A program made the position numbers and the translations under genes. The notes under the pieces were generated by a model, which saw only the letters and a program-made list of their open reading frames with translations, ran no database searches and was not told the origin of the DNA. Source: Phorcus lineatus (Eukaryota; Mollusca; Gastropoda; Trochida; Trochidae). From it: DNA of 64,000 nucleotides. Positions 25,633 through 37,289 of this stretch are shown one piece after another (the first letter of the stretch is position 1; every line of letters begins with the position of its first letter). The stretch is taken from the NCBI GenBank assembly GCA_921293015.1, contig OV121092.1:32061764-32125763 (forward strand). Reading direction: 5' to 3'.

Positions 25633-27377
25633 GGGCACAGTTGGTGAACTTTAATCCTTCATTAATTGTCTTGTAGGTTAACAAATATTTCAGCAGATGC
25701 ACATGTCCTACCGATTAACCTTCTGTAATTTTGTCTTGTATTTCATTCATTTCCTAGTAAATTTACTTTCAGAAACAACTTTTTTGTCAGTGTGATTGTT
25801 TAAGTGTTTACACAGCTAGCATTTTACAATGCATTATTTCCCTAAAGCATTCTGACGGATCAGCAACAAAAACCCAAACGATATTGTGTGTATAGTTAAG
25901 GTTTAAATTTAGAATTATTGTTGAGAAATCATAAAACACTCAGTAATACATTTTGGTCAAAATGATATTGGTTTCATTATGTGTTTATACTTAATTCGTT
26001 TCAAAGAAAATAAACATAATCTATGGACTTAATATACCCCCTTTATACACATAAACCAGTGTTATTTTCTTACGGTAAAATCAAATTTTATCAGAAAAAG
26101 CAAATTGACTCTCAGGAGAAAATCGTTATCATTAGTAACAATGCAATCGGTGTTTAAAGGAAATACACCTTTCTCGTCCTATAACAATTTTCATTTTTAT
26201 TTTACTAAAGAACTTTAAAAAGAATAGAAATGATTAAAACAGTATTGCCTGAAAACAAGAACAAACTTGGCTCATTGAATATTTGAAGAAATTATTTTGA
26301 AACAATTATCAAAATAATAGTGTTTGTACACGGTATAAAAAGTCCAGGCTGTATTCTTTTCACTCGAAGCTGTTCGAATTTATTTCAGTTCCCGTTTTTA
26401 CTTGTAATTGTATTATGTTAACTTTTTCAAGAAACATAATTTAGATCGAGTCGTCAGCGTCAGTGGGCATCAGCAAGATAAACATGTACATTCCATTTAA
26501 GAGACACCAAATGTTATATTGCTTTATTTGGGAGTACACTTTTTCCAAACCTACATTTTTGTGGACATTTTCTTGGCACTTACCAGTTACCTCAGAGTGA
26601 CATGTAGGTTTAGTAAGGTATTAAGTTGCGGGCTCGAAAGACATAAGTTTTATGTTTGAAAAAGTTAAAAACATCCTCCATAAAACTAGAATGCAAGCAA
26701 CCATGATGATTTGAAACTTAAAATAAAAGGTGTTCCGATCCCTTTAAATTTACATCAGAATAAATTAAACTCAGATTACCCGTCCTTGATTCTTGATATG
26801 GGAACGATAACAAAATGATCCGGCTTGATACCAGATGTGGACATATGTAACGCTTAGTTTGAACTACATTAACTTTGAAATTTAAAAGGACACATTCTCT
26901 ACTCATTACCGGAAAACACGAAACTATTAGCGAAGGGATTTCATTGCCAACCGATTTTCTCAAAGCAAAACTATTGTCAAAATATCAAAATATAATATTC
27001 ATTTAGGATCAACATTTTGTCTTAATTTTATATCAACCTTTTTATTGGTTTAATGACCATGAATGTCTACGTAAGTTACATTTGTTCTTAATTACTTTTT
27101 AACAAAAAGTATTAATATTAGGAAAGAAATATATATAAAATATATATATTTATAATATTTATATATATTCAATCGCAAAAGTAACGTCACCTTTTCAAAA
27201 GGATTTCCAGACGTCAATGTGACGTTTGGTTTTGGGCATTTTTGTAATGTCATAATAGTGTCGAATACAATGTACATTTTAGCAATAACATCACTTCCAT
27301 CATGATACCTTTTTAAGATAAGAAAATTTGCAAAACTATGATGGTTTACTTTTTCCAAGAGCATTGATGAAACCAAA
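25633..27377. other. 3' flank of gene 1 and intergenic sequence
   Basis: AATAAA at 26009-26014 is a candidate 3' processing signal, about 380 bases past the exon 8 stop. Beyond it I see no gene; open frames are short and AT-rich. The stretch ends at the foldback-type element. Confidence 0.5.
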
Positions 27378-27393
27378 GTGTATATGTTCCATG

Positions 27394-27545
27394 CAATCTG
27401 GGAATGATCACAATCTGCAGATTGTTCGCTCACAATCTGCAGATTGTTCGAACAATCTAGGAATTTTTTTCATTCCTAGATTGTTTAAACAATCTGCAGA
27501 TTGTGAGACCTGAACAATCTGGGAATGCTCACATTCTGGGAATTT
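27394..27545 (+). repeat. Left cap of foldback element: palindrome cluster
   Basis: Contains ACAATCTGCAGATTGT at 27410-27425, 27432-27447 and 27489-27504, and between them ACAATCTAGGAAT and its reverse complement separated by a short T-rich insert. The order of motifs mirrors the right cap. Such a cluster of palindromes on a common ACAATCT core resembles a set of protein binding sites; that function is inferred. Confidence 0.75.
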
Positions 27546-27639
27546 GCTTGTTTGTAGTATATCTTGCATTATAACATGAGGATTGTCTAGTTTATATAGG
27601 TCTTTCTTTGTGTATGCATCCAAATGATGGAGAATAGTT

Positions 27640-29240
27640 GTCAAGTCATAGATTGTGACAGGTTCATAGCTCGCCTATATATTAAACTGACGGAGTGTTG
27701 GAATCGATTCCTAGATTGTGAAGGAGTTACAGATCGACATTACATCAAACTGAGAGGGAATAGGGGTAAATTCTCAGATTGTGAAGAGCTCATATCTCGC
27801 CTATATGTCAAACTGAGGGAGTATATGGGTCGATTTCTAGATTGTGAAGGGCTCACAGCGCGTCTATATGTCAAACTGAGGGAGTATATGGGTCGATTCC
27901 TAGATTGTGATGGGCTCATAGCTCGCCTTTAAATCAAACTGACGGAGTATATGGGTCGGTTCTCAGATTGTGAAGGGCTTACAGCTCACCTTTATTTAAA
28001 CTGAGAGGAAATAGAAGTCGATTCCAAGATTGTGAAGGGCTCAGATACCGTCATTATGTGAAACTGAGGGAATATAGGGGCCGAGTCCTAGATTGTGAAG
28101 GGCTCACAGCGCGTCTATATGTCAAACTGAGGGATTATAGGGGTCTATTCTCAGATTGTGAAGGGCTCAGATACCGTCATTATGTGAAACTGAGGGAGTA
28201 TAGGAGTCGATTCCTTGATTGTGAAGGGCTCACAGCGCTTATGTATGTCAAACTGAGGGACTATAGGGGTCTATTCTCAGATTGTGAAGGGCTCAGATAT
28301 CGTAATTATGTGAAACTGAGGGAGTATAGGGGCCGATTCCTAGATTGTGAAGGGCTCACAGCGCGTCTATATGTCAAACTGAGGAGTTTATAGGGAACTA
28401 TTCTCAAATTGTGAAGGCTCATAGCTCACCTATAAATCAAACTGAGGGAGTTTATTGGTCGATTCCTAAATTGTGAAGGGCTCAGTGCTCGCCTTTAACT
28501 CAAACTGACGGAGTATAAGGGTCGATTCTCAGATTGTGAAGGGCTCACAGCTCGCTTTTATGTCAAACTGAGGGAGTATAGGGACCGATTCCAAGATTGT
28601 GAAGGGCTCACAGCGCATCTATATGTCAAACTGAGGGAGTATTGGGATCTATTCTCAGATTGTGAAGGCCTCACAGCTCGCTTTTATGCCAAACAAAGGG
28701 AGCATAGGGGACGATTCCTAGATTGTGAAGGGCTCAGATATCGTCATTATATTAAACTAATTGAATATAGGGGCCGATTCCTAGATTGTGAAGGGCTCAT
28801 CGCTCGCCTTTAACTCAAACTGACAGAGTATATGGGTCGATTTTCAGATTGTGAAGGCTCATAGGCCACCTTTATTTAAACTGAGAGGGTATAGCAGTCG
28901 ATTCTCAGATTGTGATGGGCTCAGATATCGTCATTATTGGAAACTGAGGGAATATAGGGGCCGATTCCTAGATTGTGAAGGGCTCACAGCTCGCCTATAT
29001 GTCAAACTGACGGAGTATATGGGTCCATTCTCAGATTGTGAAGGGTTCATAGCTCGCGTTATTGTCAAACTGTCAGAACACAGGGATCTATTCTCAGATT
29101 GTGAAGGCTCATAGCTCACCTTTATTTAAACTGAGAGGAAATAGAAGTCGATTCTCAGATTGTGATGGGCTCGGATATTGTCATTTTGTGAAACTGAGGG
29201 AGTATAGGGGCCGATTCATAGATTGTGAAGGGCATTCCGC
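27640..29240 (+). repeat. 63-bp minisatellite array, left arm
   Basis: About 25 units in direct orientation. A typical unit includes CAGATTGTGAAGGGCTCA, a variable CTCGCC or CGTCAT segment, then TCAAACTGAGGGAGTATA and GGGTCGATTC. Units fall into subtypes (CAGATTGT or TAGATTGT; CTCACAGCGCG, CTCATAGCTCG or CTCAGATACCG). As 63 is a multiple of three, long frames appear by default; they are broken repeatedly and are not genes. Confidence 0.9.
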
Positions 29241-29249
29241 TTGTTTTTG

Positions 29250-30940
29250 TGTGTTTTTTAGGGGTTCAATTCACATATTGGTAATATGTGGAGTTAGAAA
29301 ACTAAATTTGAATATCAATTCTGCGATTTTAGATTTTCATTAATCATAGTTTGCGGTAACCCATATAACACTGTTTGGAGGGCGTTACTATTTATGTAGA
29401 AGTAAGAATTATTTCTTATATGTGTAAAAGGTTTGCATATAGAAATCAATAAATAACAATTCACTGTGAAAAGTAAACTTATTATCTGAAAAGTTAATTA
29501 CACTGAAATTTAATTTTTCATTCTCGCTTATTTGACTTAAGTTAGGTTAATTGAGCATAATTACTATCTGTATCAACACAAAACACTAATCTCCTTTGAT
29601 ATGAATTACTTGCATAGACACTTACACTTACAGAGTACAATGAAGGAAATAGTCTCATGATGCTAAAAAAAAGTTTCAAATATCAAAGACAACAAACTCT
29701 GATTCTTATATTTATTGTTCATTATGGAAACTTGATAAAATTTACCTTTTTCCCTCATTTTCTTCCTGGATCGTGAGATTGAAAGTTTTTATACGAAAGA
29801 TGCATAAATCGGAAAGTTACTTAATCTTTCGAGTTTGTGTATGAACAGTTTTTAAATATATGAATTTATAAAATTTATAATACTCGAACAGTTAGCATTT
29901 TGTGTTGTCGTGAATAATTAGACCAGATGTCTAGCTGGGTCTGCTTATCAAAGCAACGTGTCACTGTGTCGCGTCTCTACCCAGACATGCGCGTAAATTC
30001 GCGTACAATCACATTAACTTCCTCTCTGTAATTTGATGTTTATCTATCGCACGATATCATGGGGCAAATACTTATGCAATAATGAATTGACTGCGTAAAA
30101 TGTTAAATTGCACTTCGGTCACACTATCGTAAACATTTTGACACATGTTTTTCTGTAACGTTTTTAATAGTTTCCGTTATATCGGTTTGTGAATTTTACA
30201 AAGAAATGTTTTATTTGATTTATTTATTATCTACTCATGATTCAATATTTTAAGAATATTTTATTTGGAGTGGATTATTTACTACGCTGCAAGAAGAGTC
30301 AAATAATGGCATCGTCTCTACTCCGTGCTGCGACCATAGTGGCGGGAGTGGCAAAAACTAATTTCTTCTGAGTGATTTAAACAGTATTTAATTTCCATGA
30401 AACATGTAATACACAACATTCAGAATATACATATTCAAAAAGGAAAAAGGATTAGCAAACAGGCAGCAAATGCCTGTATAAATGCTTCTCCTGAAACAAA
30501 CATGAAACGATTAAGATATCAAGTACATTGGTGAAAATATATATTTGCAATTATTCTTACTAAAATCAAATTCATATTAAGCATAATCAAATTCATATTA
30601 AGCATTCTCTACCTTTGCATTTGGTACAGATTTCATTAAAGAGCTATAAAAATCGGTTGGTATCATTTATGAAATGATACACTGATATTATTAGGGATTC
30701 GTTAGCACTCTGTGACAAGGATTTGTCGCCGCTTAAGGTAGATTTTAATCTATCATATAGTGGGCATTTAAAGAAGTAATGAAAAGGATCCTCCCGAATG
30801 TTTCCACAAGAACAGGCGGGATTTACTAACAGCAATAAGTGGACTTGCTTTGCGTAGTATATTTTCAATATGATGCTGCCATTTTCCATCTTCATTTTCC
30901 ATTTTCATCTGTCTAAACATGCTTCTACACCCCCGTATAT
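29250..30940. other. Unique centre of the foldback element
   Basis: AT-rich sequence between the two arms. Apart from a LINE 3' fragment in its right third I find no coding capacity, so a transposase must come from elsewhere if the element still moves. There is a GC-richer patch near 29930-30010. Confidence 0.6.
30644..30895 (-). pseudogene. 3'-end fragment of a CR1/L2-type LINE
   Basis: The 83-codon minus-strand frame contains PACSCGNIREDPFHYFFKCP, the same Cys/His pattern as the C-terminal end of the LINE ORF at 37290 (PACSCGHNIEDAFHYFFICP), and ends ISVYHFINDTNRFL, like VHFFISSSNRF there. Only this end is present, a typical 5'-truncated LINE insertion, diverged from the 37-kb copy. It lies inside the centre of the foldback element, so it inserted after that element formed. 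Confidence 0.8.
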
Positions 30941-30949
30941 ATGACGTAA

Positions 30950-33350
30950 AGACGAGCTATGAGCCCTTCACAATCTGAGAATCGACTCCTAGATACCCTC
31001 TCAGTTTCATGTATAGGTGAGCTGTAAGCCCTTCACAATCTGAGAATTGACCCCTATACTCCCTCAGTGTGACATATAAGCGGGCTATGAGCCCTTCACA
31101 ATCTAGGAATCGGCCCCTAAACTCCCTCAGTTTGACATAAAGACGAGCTATGAGCCCTTCACAATCTGAGAATCGATCCCTATGCTGCCTCAGTTTGACA
31201 TAGAGCCGATCTGTGAGCCCTTCACAATCTGGGAATCAACCCCTTTACCCCCCTCAGTTTGACATATAGGCGAGTTGTGAGCTCTTCACAATCTGAGAAT
31301 CGACCTCTATACTCCGTCAGTTTCATTTATAGGCAAGCTATGAGCCCGTCACAATCTGAGAATCGATCCCTATACTCCCAAAGTTTGACATATAGGCGAG
31401 TTGTGAGCCCTTCACAATCTAGGAATCGGCCCCTATACTCCCTCAGTTTGACATAAAGACGAGCTATGAGCCCTTCACAATCTGAGAATCGATCCCTATG
31501 CTGCCTCAGTTTGACATAAAGCCGATCTGTTAGCCCTTCACAATCTGGAAATCGACCCCTATATTCCCTCAGTTTGACATAAAGCCGATCTGTGAGCCCT
31601 TCACAATCTGGGAATCGACTACTATACTCCCTCAGTTTGACATAAAGCCGATCTGTGAGCCCTTCACAATCTGGGAATCGACCCCTATACCCCCTCAGTT
31701 TGACATAAAGACGAGCTATGAGCCCTTCACAATCTGAGAATCGACTCCTAGATACCCTCTCAGTTTCATGTATAGGTGAGCTGTAAGCCCTTCACAATCT
31801 GAGAATTGACCCCTATACTCCCTCAGTGTGACATATAAGCGGGCTATGAGCCCTTCACAATCTAGGAATCGGCCCCTAAACTCCCTCAGTTTGACATAAA
31901 GACGAGCTATGAGCCCTTCACAATCTGAGAATCGATCCCTATGCTGCCTCAGTTTGACATAAAGCCGATCTGTGAGCCCTTCACAATCTGGGAATCGACC
32001 CCTATATTCCCTCAGTTTGACATAAAGCCGATCTGTGAGCCCTTCACAATCTGGGAATCGACCACTATACTCCCTCAGTTTGACATAAAGCCGATCTGTG
32101 AGCCCTTCACAATCTGGGAATCGACCCCTATACCCCCTCAGTTTGACATAAAGACGAGCTATGAGCCCTTCACAATCTGAGAATCGATCCCTATGCTGCC
32201 TCAGTTTGACATAAAGCCGATCTGTTAGCCCTTCACAATCTGGAAATCGACCCCTATATTCCCTCAGTTTGACATAAAGCCGATCTGTGAGCCCTTCACA
32301 ATCTGGGAATCGACCACTATACTCCCTCAGTTTGACATAAAGCCGATCTGTGAGCCCTTCACAATCTGGGAATCGACCCCTATACCCCCTCAGTTTGACA
32401 TAAAGACGAGCTATGAGCCCTTCACAATCTGAGAATCGACTCCTAGATACCCTCTCAGTTTCATGTATAGGTGAGCTGTAAGCCCTTCACAATCTGAGAA
32501 TTGACCCCTATACTCCCTCAGTGTGACATATAGGCGGGCTATGAGCCCTTCACAATCTAGGAATCGGCCCCTAAACTCCCTCAGTTTGACATAAAGACGA
32601 GCTATGAGCCCTTCACAATCTGAGAATCGATCCCTATGCTGCCTCAGTTTGACATAAAGCCGATCTGTGAGCCCTTCACAATCTGGGAATCGACCCCTAT
32701 ATCCCCTCAGTTTGACATAAAGACGAGCTATGAGCCCTTCACAATCTGAGAATCGATCACAATCTGAGAATCGATCCCTATACTCCGTCAGTTTGACATA
32801 TAGGCGAAATGTGAGCCCTTCACAATCTGAGAATCGACTCCTATATACCCTCTCAGTTTCAGATATAGGTGAGCTGTAAGCCCTTCACAATCTGAGAATT
32901 GACCCCTATACTCCCTCAGTGTGACATATAGGCAGGCTATGAGCCCTTCACGATCTAGGAATCGGCCCATATACTCCCTCAGTTTGACATATAGGCGAGA
33001 TGTGAGCTATTCACAATCTGAGAATTCACCCCTATATTCTGTCAGTTTAAATAAAAGTGCGCTATGAGCCCTTAAAAATCTAGGAATCGGCCCCTATACT
33101 GCGTCAGTTTGATTTATAGGCGAGCTGTGAGCCCTTCACAATCTAAGAATCGACTGCTATACCCTCTTAGTTTGACATATAGGCGAGTTGTGAGCTCTTC
33201 ACAATCTAGGAATCGATCCCTATACTCCGTCAGTTTGACATATAGGCGAGTTGTGAGCCCTTCACAATCTGGGAATCGGCCCCCATACCCCCTCATTTTA
33301 AATAAGAGACAAGCTGATTACTCATCACAATCTAGGAATCTATCCTTATA
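30950..33350 (-). repeat. 63-bp minisatellite array, right arm, with higher-order repeats
   Basis: About 38 units carry the left-arm sequence on the opposite strand (GAGCCCTTCACAATCTG.GA, TCGACCCCTATA, CTCCCTCAGTTTGACATA). Blocks of about 11-12 units recur: the variant with TCGACTCCTAGATACCCTCT occurs at 30982, 31741 and 32436, so 0.69-0.76-kb higher-order repeats have spread by unequal exchange. The right arm is about half as long again as the left, so the arms evolve semi-independently. Confidence 0.9.
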
Positions 33351-33423
33351 CTTTCTAAAAAGAAAAATCTTAATAAGCTAAATAATTCCCATTTTATAAT
33401 GATGAAAATACTACTAAAACACA

Positions 33424-33570
33424 AATTCCCAGATTGTGATCATTCCAAGATTGTTCAGGTCGCACAATCTGCAGATTGTTTAAACAATCTAGGAATTCCT
33501 AGATTGTGAGCAAACAATCTGCAGATTGTTCGAACAATCTGCAGATTGTGATTTACCCCAGATTGTTCGT
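33424..33570 (-). repeat. Right cap of foldback element: palindrome cluster
   Basis: Mirror of the left cap: ACAATCTGCAGATTGT at 33464-33479, 33514-33529 and 33534-33549, and a perfect 24-bp palindrome at 33484-33507 (ACAATCTAGGAA plus its reverse complement). The left cap carries the same palindrome interrupted by a T-rich insert. Confidence 0.75.
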
Positions 33571-33984
33571 AACATATATACTGTTCTTGGTTACCTCGTA
33601 AAAAATAATTATCCCCTTTCATAAACAAATAGTCTATAGGATGGTTAGGTCCCGTGAGTCCGACCTAAAGATGGGTGTAACCACAAAGAGGTCGGTCTCC
33701 AGGGGTGCGTCGTTATGGACAAATAGTTCTTTACAAAGATCCGGTAATGTTTTTACAAGAGCATGGTTAACGTTAAATTGTTCAACAGTAAAGAAGAGAT
33801 CAAGGATTCGAATATATTTTTATTGAAAAGTAAATTACATAAATACATTCAAAATAGCACTCAAGCGATAAAGCACTAATACAAATACTGAAACAAAAAT
33901 ATACAAGATATACAGTAGCGAAATATACAACAAGTTATAAAAGCACTGTTTTATTTTCTCAACATTTATAGCTATTTAAGGTAA

Positions 33985-34616
33985 TTATGAAATAAATAAT
34001 TTAACAGAATATGATGCACTGTCAAGGTACTGCATCAATGACATGGTACCATTTTCAAGTCCATATTTGTAAGTGTCCAGCCGTCTCTCCAAGTCAACAT
34101 ACTTTTTATTCTTTGGTGGCAGTCTTTGATCGGCGGCGTACTGCAACATTTTTACTTCATTGATGTCCTGTTCATTGGCCAAGAACTTGGCCAACTCAAA
34201 AATGTTCGGATGTTGCTTGCCTACAATCTACTTGAGGCGAAGATGCCACCCCTCCAAGTTATTGTTCGTACGGGGACCGTCGGTTGTGAAGTGGTTCCAC
34301 TCCCCCAAAGTCAGATTCCCGTCATACTCGTTATATTATATTTGCTAAAATAATCATTACTTGTTACTGAAGATGAAATTTGAATTTTTACCTTTATCTC
34401 GTTATATACAGACTCATGATTATGGTCTCCTGGCATTTTAGTGATGATGTCGTTTGTTGTTGAGACAGTTGATCTGCAGTCTTTCTTTGCGCATTTCCAT
34501 AAGATCCATTCTTCTCTTTTCCTCTTATTGACAATGAACATATATCCATTAACGCAAAGATATCTCCCTCCACGGTGGGTTGGCAAAAACGTATAGTCTA
34601 ACTGTGCATTCGCCAT
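33985..34616 (-). pseudogene. FLYWCH zinc-finger / MULE-type transposase remnant
   Basis: Two minus-strand pieces. The upstream piece (34616 down to about 34390) starts MANAQLDYTFLPTHRGGRYL and continues ILWKCAKKDCRSTV and PGDHNHES: the aromatic lead, two Cys and H.H of a FLYWCH zinc finger. It ends near a possible donor (AAG then GTAAAA). The downstream piece (from about 34340) reads TDGPRTNNNLEGWHLRLK, an in-frame stop, then a C-terminal segment with NIFELAKFLANEQ, typical of the end of MULE-related transposases and FLYWCH fusion proteins. The catalytic middle is absent, so this is a decayed or internally deleted copy. It begins only about 30 bases outside the long-TIR element; whether the two belong together is open. 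Confidence 0.65.
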
Positions 34617-34645
34617 TTCTAAAGTTAAGGAAATAATGATGCAAA

Positions 34646-35230
34646 CTATGGAAGGGGATGTGTGCCAAAAATGAAATCATGTAAACTCGTCATTAGCAAG
34701 TTGTAACATGTCGTTCTCAACCATGCAAATTCTCGAAAAGACAAGTCCATGTATGCAAACCTAACATTTCAATCCTGTAAAACTCAACTTTCTGTTCTCA
34801 ACTTTACAAAGTTCAAATGTAATTCTAGAAATGTCAAAGTCGAAACTCATTTTTGTATTTCAAATAAGAGGGATATACACATTTAGCAATGCTACAAGTT
34901 ACGTTTTACAATTGGTAAATGAAAAATGAAGAGTTGTAAAAACAGCCTTGCGAAATAGACTTTTGCATCTCGAGTTTTACACGAGTTGGATGGTTATGAT
35001 TGCAATGTTCCGAAATACATCTGAACACGATTTCGCATTGACCATATTTGGAAATTTAACGAAGACTGCCGATGATTTCCGAAGATGATCGGTATTTGAC
35101 AACAACGAGACCTCCCTAATCCAAGCTCAATGCAACGCCGTGCAAGCTTTCCGGATAGCTTTGAGTTGAGTCCACCACAATGCGCGGAGCTTGGGCATGC
35201 GACATTTCACCTTTTGTCAAAGTTCTTAGT
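34646..35230 (+). repeat. Left 585-bp terminal inverted repeat
   Basis: Begins CTATGGAAGGGGATGTGTGC and ends CAAAGTTCTTAGT. This arm is uninterrupted and supplies the pre-insertion sequence for the LINE target in the other arm (AACACGATTTCGCATT near 35033, reading across the place where the LINE sits in the right arm). Confidence 0.85.
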
Positions 35231-36862
35231 AACTCACGTACGGTTTTTTCGAACCCCTAAGGCAAATACCAACAATTGTAATGGAACAAATATCATTTAC
35301 AATTAATTCTTATCTGATCATTATCAAAAAATACGTCATTCTATAAAATATACCCGTGTTTATTGCAAGAAAATTTCCAAACTTAGAAAAGGTCCATTTG
35401 ATCGCGATTTTTGTGACGTCACCTCTTTTCGAGCCCCTCAGATTTTGTGACGTAGTCAACGCTTATCAACTTTTCGGGGGCCGATTTCAATAGTTCAAAA
35501 TACTTAATCAATTTCGTAGCATAACAAATTTTTACAAAACTGAAAAGTATCATTTTTTTCAAAGCACGTTTATTGTTTAGTAATTGGTATAATAATGGAA
35601 TATGAGCGTTTCCGATGCCTTTGTTAAAGCATAATTACTTTGTAGACAATCTTTCAGCACCAAACTTTTGTGTCGTCTTGGCAATTAATTTTAAATGATT
35701 ATTATTTTATGACATCAACTAATTATGATTTATCACTAGAAGAATAATGGTTTACATTTACTTAACTGATGTGAAGTTTGATTTTATGTTCTCATTAAGC
35801 ACTTGCGTAATAATCCCTTCAGTTGTGCACTTGCACACAGTTGTAACATTTGTAATTAAACACACCTTTGGATAAAATTCAAGATATACACTACGTGAAT
35901 CGTTGATAATTAACTATCAATTACAATACAATAGTCGTGTTTTTGTTGCTGTGCCACTTGTCTTGATTTCTCTTATGCGAGAAATCTAAGTTGTACACCC
36001 CTAAGTTATACGTATGGAAATGCATAATCTTGTATTTCAAATAATTGTTAGAATTTTTACGTCTTGATGATTACAAAGGTATTTTGATTTAAATTGTTGA
36101 TGATATCTGAATTTGCAAGAGCTTTTCGACTTAAAATTTGGCAAAATATGTATCGAACAATGACCCGACGTTCTCTGGCGGCCTGCCAGACCGGGCAAAA
36201 ATTAATAGACCGTTCGCTTATAAGACGACCCTATAATAACTAACGATCGGGCGGGGAGTTAAAAATAACATGTCACATGATATGCCAGTCATGTGATTTT
36301 GACATGTTCTTCAATCAAATTTGTTCAAACTGTTTAAAAACGTCTGGTTTGGAACGTTCATAGCTTTAAACATGACTTTAAACGGTATTAGTTGAAATAA
36401 ATGTTTCTTTTAACGGAATAATATTTATTGGTTAAACAACCGAATGAAAGGCTAACAAAAAATTTTAATTCTTTTCAATGATTTTGGAACTTTCCCTTAA
36501 CTTTACGTTGCGTAGTTATTTTTCTAACTGTTAATTTGAAAAAATTACATGCCCGTGTTTTAGGGGTGACGTGGGTATACAATATAGATATATTTTTTCT
36601 ACTGTCTATTTGTCTTTGCGCGTCAAGTATGCCTTTGTTTCATTATTCTAATACCAGTCTCGTAATTTGGTGAGATTTTGAAACCCTACCTTGATATCTA
36701 AATTTTTTATAGTGAATCATCTCGATGCAGTAAGTTGTGCAGAGATTTATATAGTGTCCAGTACAGTGTAACCCAGAATTAAAGTTCATAATATTCTTTC
36801 GTGAGATAAACCTCGTGTAACCCCTACGAAAACAGTAGAAAAAATATCTAGATCAATAATTG
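35231..36862. other. Non-coding centre of the long-TIR element
   Basis: AT-rich, without a frame of interest. Phrases such as TTTTCGAACCCCT and TTTTCGAGCCCCT recur near 35.25 and 35.43 kb, hinting at internal subrepeats. No transposase. Confidence 0.55.
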
Positions 36863-37062
36863 ACTAAGAACTTTGACAACAGGTGAAATGTCGCAAGCTC
36901 TGCGCATTGCGGTGGACTCAACTCAACGCTATCCGGAAAGCTTGCACAGCGTTGCATGGAGCTTGGATCAGGGAGGTCTCGTTGTTGTCAAATACCGATC
37001 ATCTTTGGAAATCATCGGCAGTCTTCGTTAAACTTCCAAATATGGTCAATGCGAAATCGTGT
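36863..37062 (-). repeat. Right terminal inverted repeat, inner part
   Basis: Reverse complement of about 35031-35230, from ACTAAGAACTTTGACAAC to GCGAAATCGTGT. The last ten bases (GAAATCGTGT, 37053-37062) are the left copy of the LINE target duplication. Confidence 0.85.
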
Positions 37063-37289
37063 GTTTTAAACATATTTTATTCAGTAGAAAGGGATTGGTA
37101 AACAAGCCATGTGGCTTATATCAATACCGCTCCCAAAATACATTTTCAAAACATTCCACGAGTATGGCTTCCACAATGTACAAGAATATCAAACATATAG
37201 AAAACAATGATGAGAAGATGTAAACGTAATGAATACTACTGAATGAATGAATACTCTCTGGCCGTAAAAGCATTATGAAATTATATGTT

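Larger units (their letters stand above)
27378..33582. mobile_element. Foldback-type element with minisatellite inverted arms
   Basis: A 6.2-kb structure is symmetrical about a 1.7-kb centre. Outer ends match as inverted repeats for about 170 bp, starting near AGTGTATATGTTCC at 27378 and its counterpart ending AACATATATACT at 33582. They contain several copies of the 16-bp palindrome ACAATCTGCAGATTGT. Inside each cap lies an array of 63-bp units, in direct orientation on the left (about 25 units) and inverted on the right (about 38 units). The centre (29250-30940) encodes nothing except a LINE fragment. Long inverted repeats made of tandem repeats are the hallmark of Foldback/Galileo-like elements known from flies and other animals. 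I do not recognise this family, and no target duplication is obvious. It appears non-autonomous. Confidence 0.75.

Noticed and set aside
27624-29343. Several + strand frames of 87-111 codons with a 21-residue repeat (DCEGL.AR.YVKLREY)
   Set aside because: They are translations of the 63-bp minisatellite, whose unit is a multiple of three. Frames break and restart within the array, and the inverted arm gives unrelated repeats, so no protein is conserved.
27640-33350. CRISPR-like look of regularly spaced repeats
   Set aside because: The units are contiguous 63-bp tandem repeats without unique spacers, in a eukaryotic setting with no cas genes.
30950-33381. Repeat frames (SPSQSENRPLYSVSLTYRR type) on the right arm
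   Set aside because: The same minisatellite artefact, read on the other strand. No start, splice or polyadenylation context.
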